Shown one piece after another: positions 5,631-7,327 of a stretch of 7,327 nucleotides of DNA. Where the stretch lies: assembly GCA_017849335.1 (NCBI GenBank), contig JAFIHP010000386.1, positions 1-7,327 on the forward strand, read 5' to 3'. Origin of the DNA: Actinomycetales bacterium. GTDB taxonomy: Bacteria; Actinomycetota; Actinomycetes; S36-B12. The position numbers were made by a program, and so were the translations under genes. The notes under the pieces were generated by a model. The model searched no databases, was not told the DNA's origin, and saw only the letters and a list, made by a program, of their open reading frames with translations. Within the stretch, counting starts at the first letter, position 1; every line of letters starts with the position of its first letter.

Positions 5631-7180
5631 GCAACGAGCGGACGGCCGACGAGCCGATGGACGACGGCGCGGGCGAGTGGGTCGCGTTCGACCTCCCCGA
5701 CGACACGGACGAGGGTGCGCCGGTCGACGACCTCGGCGTCGACGATGGCGACGAGGTCGGCGACACCGACGACCTGGAGGGCGCCCTCTGGGCGGCTCGC
5801 ACCGAGTTCGGGGACATCGACGCCGAGCTCGACGACCTCATGCGCTCGGGCGACGACGCCGGGCTGCCGGTGCTGGCGGTCGTCGGTCGGCCGAACGTCG
5901 GCAAGGCGACGCTGGTCAACCGGATCATCGGCCGCCGGGAGGCGGTCGTGGAGGACGTTCCGGGCGTCACGCGCGACCGGGTCACGTACGAGGCGGAGTG
6001 GAACGGGCGTCGGTTCCAGCTCCTGGACACCGGGGGCTGGGACCGCAAGGCGCGGGGGATGGCGGCGCAGATCGCTGCCCAGGCCGAGCGTGCCGTGAAC
6101 GACGCCGACGCGGTGCTGTTCGTCGTCGACGCGCAGGTCGGCGCGACCGACACCGACGAGGCGGTCGTTCAGGTGCTCCGGCGCGCGGGCAAGCCGGTGA
6201 TCCTCGTCGCGAACAAGGTCGACGACACCGCCGGCGAGTTGGAGGCCGCGGCGCTGTGGTCGCTCGGCCTGGGGGAGCCGTACCCGGTGTCGGCGCTGCA
6301 CGGCCGCGGGTCCGGCGATCTGCTCGACGCTGCCGTCGCGGCGCTGCCCGAGGAGGGCCAGGGCCGATCGCGGATCGGGGGCCCGCGCCGGGTCGCGCTG
6401 CTGGGCAAGCCGAACGTCGGCAAGTCGTCGCTGCTCAACGCGCTGGCTGGCGGTGACCGCGTCGTGGTCGATGCGGTCGCGGGCACGACCGTCGATCCGG
6501 TCGACGAGCTGATCGAGCTCAAGGACACGCTGTGGTGGTTCGTGGACACCGCGGGCATCCGGCGCCGAGCGAAGGAGTCCAGCGGCCACGAGTACTACGC
6601 GACACTGCGGACACAGGCAGCGCTCGACCGGGCCGAAGTCGCGGTCGTCCTCGTCGACGCGTCAGAACCGTTGAGCGAGCAAGACGTACGCATCATCTCG
6701 ATGGTGATCGACGCGGGCCGCGCGCTCGTGCTGGCCTACAACAAGTGGGACCTGACCGACGAGGAGCGGCGCAAGTACCTCGAGCGGGAGATCGAGCGCG
6801 ACCTCGTGCAGGTGCCCTGGGCGCCGCGCGTCAACATCTCCGCGCGCACCAAGCGCCACCTGGAGCGGCTCACCCCGGCGATCGAGGAAGCCCTCGCCGG
6901 GTGGGAGACGCGTGTGTCCACCGGGCGGCTCAACCAGTTCGTCAAGGAGCTGCAGGACGCCCATCCGCACCCGCTGCGCGGCGGTCGCCAGCCGCGGATC
7001 CTGTTCGCCGCGCAGGTGTCGGCCGGTCCGCCGACGTTCGCGCTGTTCACGACCGGGTTCCTCGAGGCCGGCTACCGCCGGTTCATCGAGCGCCGGCTGC
7101 GTGAGGAGTTCGGGTTCGTCGGCACGCCGATCCAGCTGCTCATGCGGGTGCGGCAGAAGCGCTCGCGCCGTCGCGCCTGA
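5627..7180 (+). CDS. der: Ribosome-assembly GTPase Der (EngA)
   Basis: The product is 517 residues from ATG 5627, with a strong ribosome site and a 4-bp ATGA overlap with the preceding gene. Der is the essential double-GTPase that binds late 50S precursors. Residues 1-80 are an acidic extension (29 Asp/Glu in the first 77). GTPase domain 1 has G1 GRPNVGKAT (87-95), PGVTRDR (112-118), DTGG (134-137), NKVD (196-199) and SALHGRG (222-228). Domain 2 has GKPNVGKSS (260-268), GTTVDPVDE (286-294), DTAG (307-310), NKWD (372-375) and SA at 405. The C-terminal KH-like domain runs from about 432 to 517 (RGGRQPRILF, then GYRRFIERRLREEFGF) and ends in a basic tail. One oddity is Ala94 in the first P-loop, where Ser is nearly universal and helps bind magnesium. 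It is the last gene of the cmk block and faces a convergent gene. Confidence 0.96.
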   Translation: MSNERTADEPMDDGAGEWVAFDLPDDTDEGAPVDDLGVDDGDEVGDTDDLEGALWAARTEFGDIDAELDDLMRSGDDAGLPVLAVVGRPNVGKATLVNRIIGRREAVVEDVPGVTRDRVTYEAEWNGRRFQLLDTGGWDRKARGMAAQIAAQAERAVNDADAVLFVVDAQVGATDTDEAVVQVLRRAGKPVILVANKVDDTAGELEAAALWSLGLGEPYPVSALHGRGSGDLLDAAVAALPEEGQGRSRIGGPRRVALLGKPNVGKSSLLNALAGGDRVVVDAVAGTTVDPVDELIELKDTLWWFVDTAGIRRRAKESSGHEYYATLRTQAALDRAEVAVVLVDASEPLSEQDVRIISMVIDAGRALVLAYNKWDLTDEERRKYLEREIERDLVQVPWAPRVNISARTKRHLERLTPAIEEALAGWETRVSTGRLNQFVKELQDAHPHPLRGGRQPRILFAAQVSAGPPTFALFTTGFLEAGYRRFIERRLREEFGFVGTPIQLLMRVRQKRSRRRA

Positions 7181-7198
7181 GCCGTCGGACAATCGGCG

Positions 7199-7327
7199 CT
7201 ACGCGGTCCCCGTCAGTGCGTTACCGACGTCACCAGCCACCCAGCGCAGGTAGGAGGCGGCGTCGGGCTGCGTCGCGGACGGCATGAGCACCACCGTGCC
7301 CACGCCGGCGCCACCGAGCGCGGTCAC
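7199..7327 (-). CDS. C-terminal end of a convergent unidentified protein (partial)
   Basis: Reading the minus strand from the window edge, 42 codons are open to a TAG at complement 7201-7199. The peptide reads VTALGGAGVGTVVLMPSATQ and then PDAASYLRWVAGDVGNALTG plus TA. Third positions are strongly G/C, as in the real genes here, which supports coding. The pattern 'G-x-x-T-V-V-L-x-P-x-x-x-x-P-D' followed by a short helix is reminiscent of the C-terminus of F420- or flavin-dependent luciferase-like oxidoreductases. The fragment is too short to name with confidence. It ends 18 bp from the der stop, so the two genes converge. Confidence 0.5.
   Translation of the reverse strand: MTALGGAGVGTVVLMPSATQPDAASYLRWVAGDVGNALTGTA

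Noticed and set aside
2704..6153. A very long open frame on the minus strand (over 1100 codons) across aroH, tyrA, cmk and the PlsC-like gene
   Set aside because: It is a shadow of well-supported plus-strand genes in high-GC DNA. Its product is Arg/Ser/Pro/His-rich low-complexity sequence with no recognisable domain.
6485..6511. GTTVDP instead of GTTRDP in the second G2 region of Der
   Set aside because: From family knowledge, Val at this site also occurs in mycobacterial Der, so it is a lineage variant and not an anomaly.
4706..6589. Long minus-strand open frame opposite cmk, the PlsC-like gene and der
   Set aside because: Same GC-driven artefact. It runs antisense to conserved domains and has no domain signature or ribosome site.
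7165..7199. Inverted repeat GCGCCG / CGGCGC around the der stop as a bidirectional terminator
   Set aside because: The arms are only 6 bp with a 23-nt loop, partly within der coding sequence, and no T-run follows. This is expected by chance in GC-rich DNA.

Overview
The window is a dense block of ordinary, vertically inherited-looking bacterial housekeeping genes, nearly all on the plus strand. The very high GC content, the strong G/C preference at third codon positions, the frequent GTG starts, the 4-8 bp gene overlaps and the gene order parA-like / scpA / scpB / rRNA pseudouridine synthase / (aroH-tyrA) / cmk / plsC-like / der all point to an Actinomycetota chromosome. I infer a member of Micrococcales, perhaps Cellulomonadaceae, from gene order and protein style. 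This cannot be proven without a search.

Layout. Positions 1-366 hold the 3' end of a ParA/Soj-type ATPase gene. It is followed almost without gap by scpA (371-1267), scpB (1260-1958) and an RsuA/RluB-type pseudouridine synthase (1961-2707). These four form one tightly packed chromosome-organisation and ribosome-maturation operon. An 87-bp gap with a possible promoter and a tiny reading frame leads to aroH (2795-3157) and tyrA (3154-4233). These two consecutive steps take chorismate to 4-hydroxyphenylpyruvate for tyrosine synthesis, and the genes overlap by 4 bp. A 66-bp gap with a hairpin and a clear leaderless -10 promoter precedes cmk (4300-4995). A PlsC-like gene (4992-5630) and der (5627-7180) follow, each joined to the gene before it by a 4-bp overlap. 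After an 18-bp gap, the 3' end of a convergent minus-strand gene (7199-7327) runs out of the window.

How the genes work together. ScpA and ScpB are the kleisin and winged-helix partners of the SMC condensin. The ParA-like ATPase next to them probably shares a role in nucleoid organisation. The pseudouridine synthase and Der both act on the large ribosomal subunit, and Cmk supplies CDP/dCDP. AroH and TyrA are a two-gene metabolic insert in this core block.

No new defence, mobile or regulatory system is visible: I see no IS element, CRISPR, tRNA or phage gene. The points worth a second look are the PlsC-like protein that has lost both signature active-site motifs, an alanine replacing the magnesium-binding serine in the first P-loop of Der, the leaderless cmk promoter beside a hairpin, a nine-codon reading frame just before aroH, and strongly acidic tails on ScpA, ScpB and Der.
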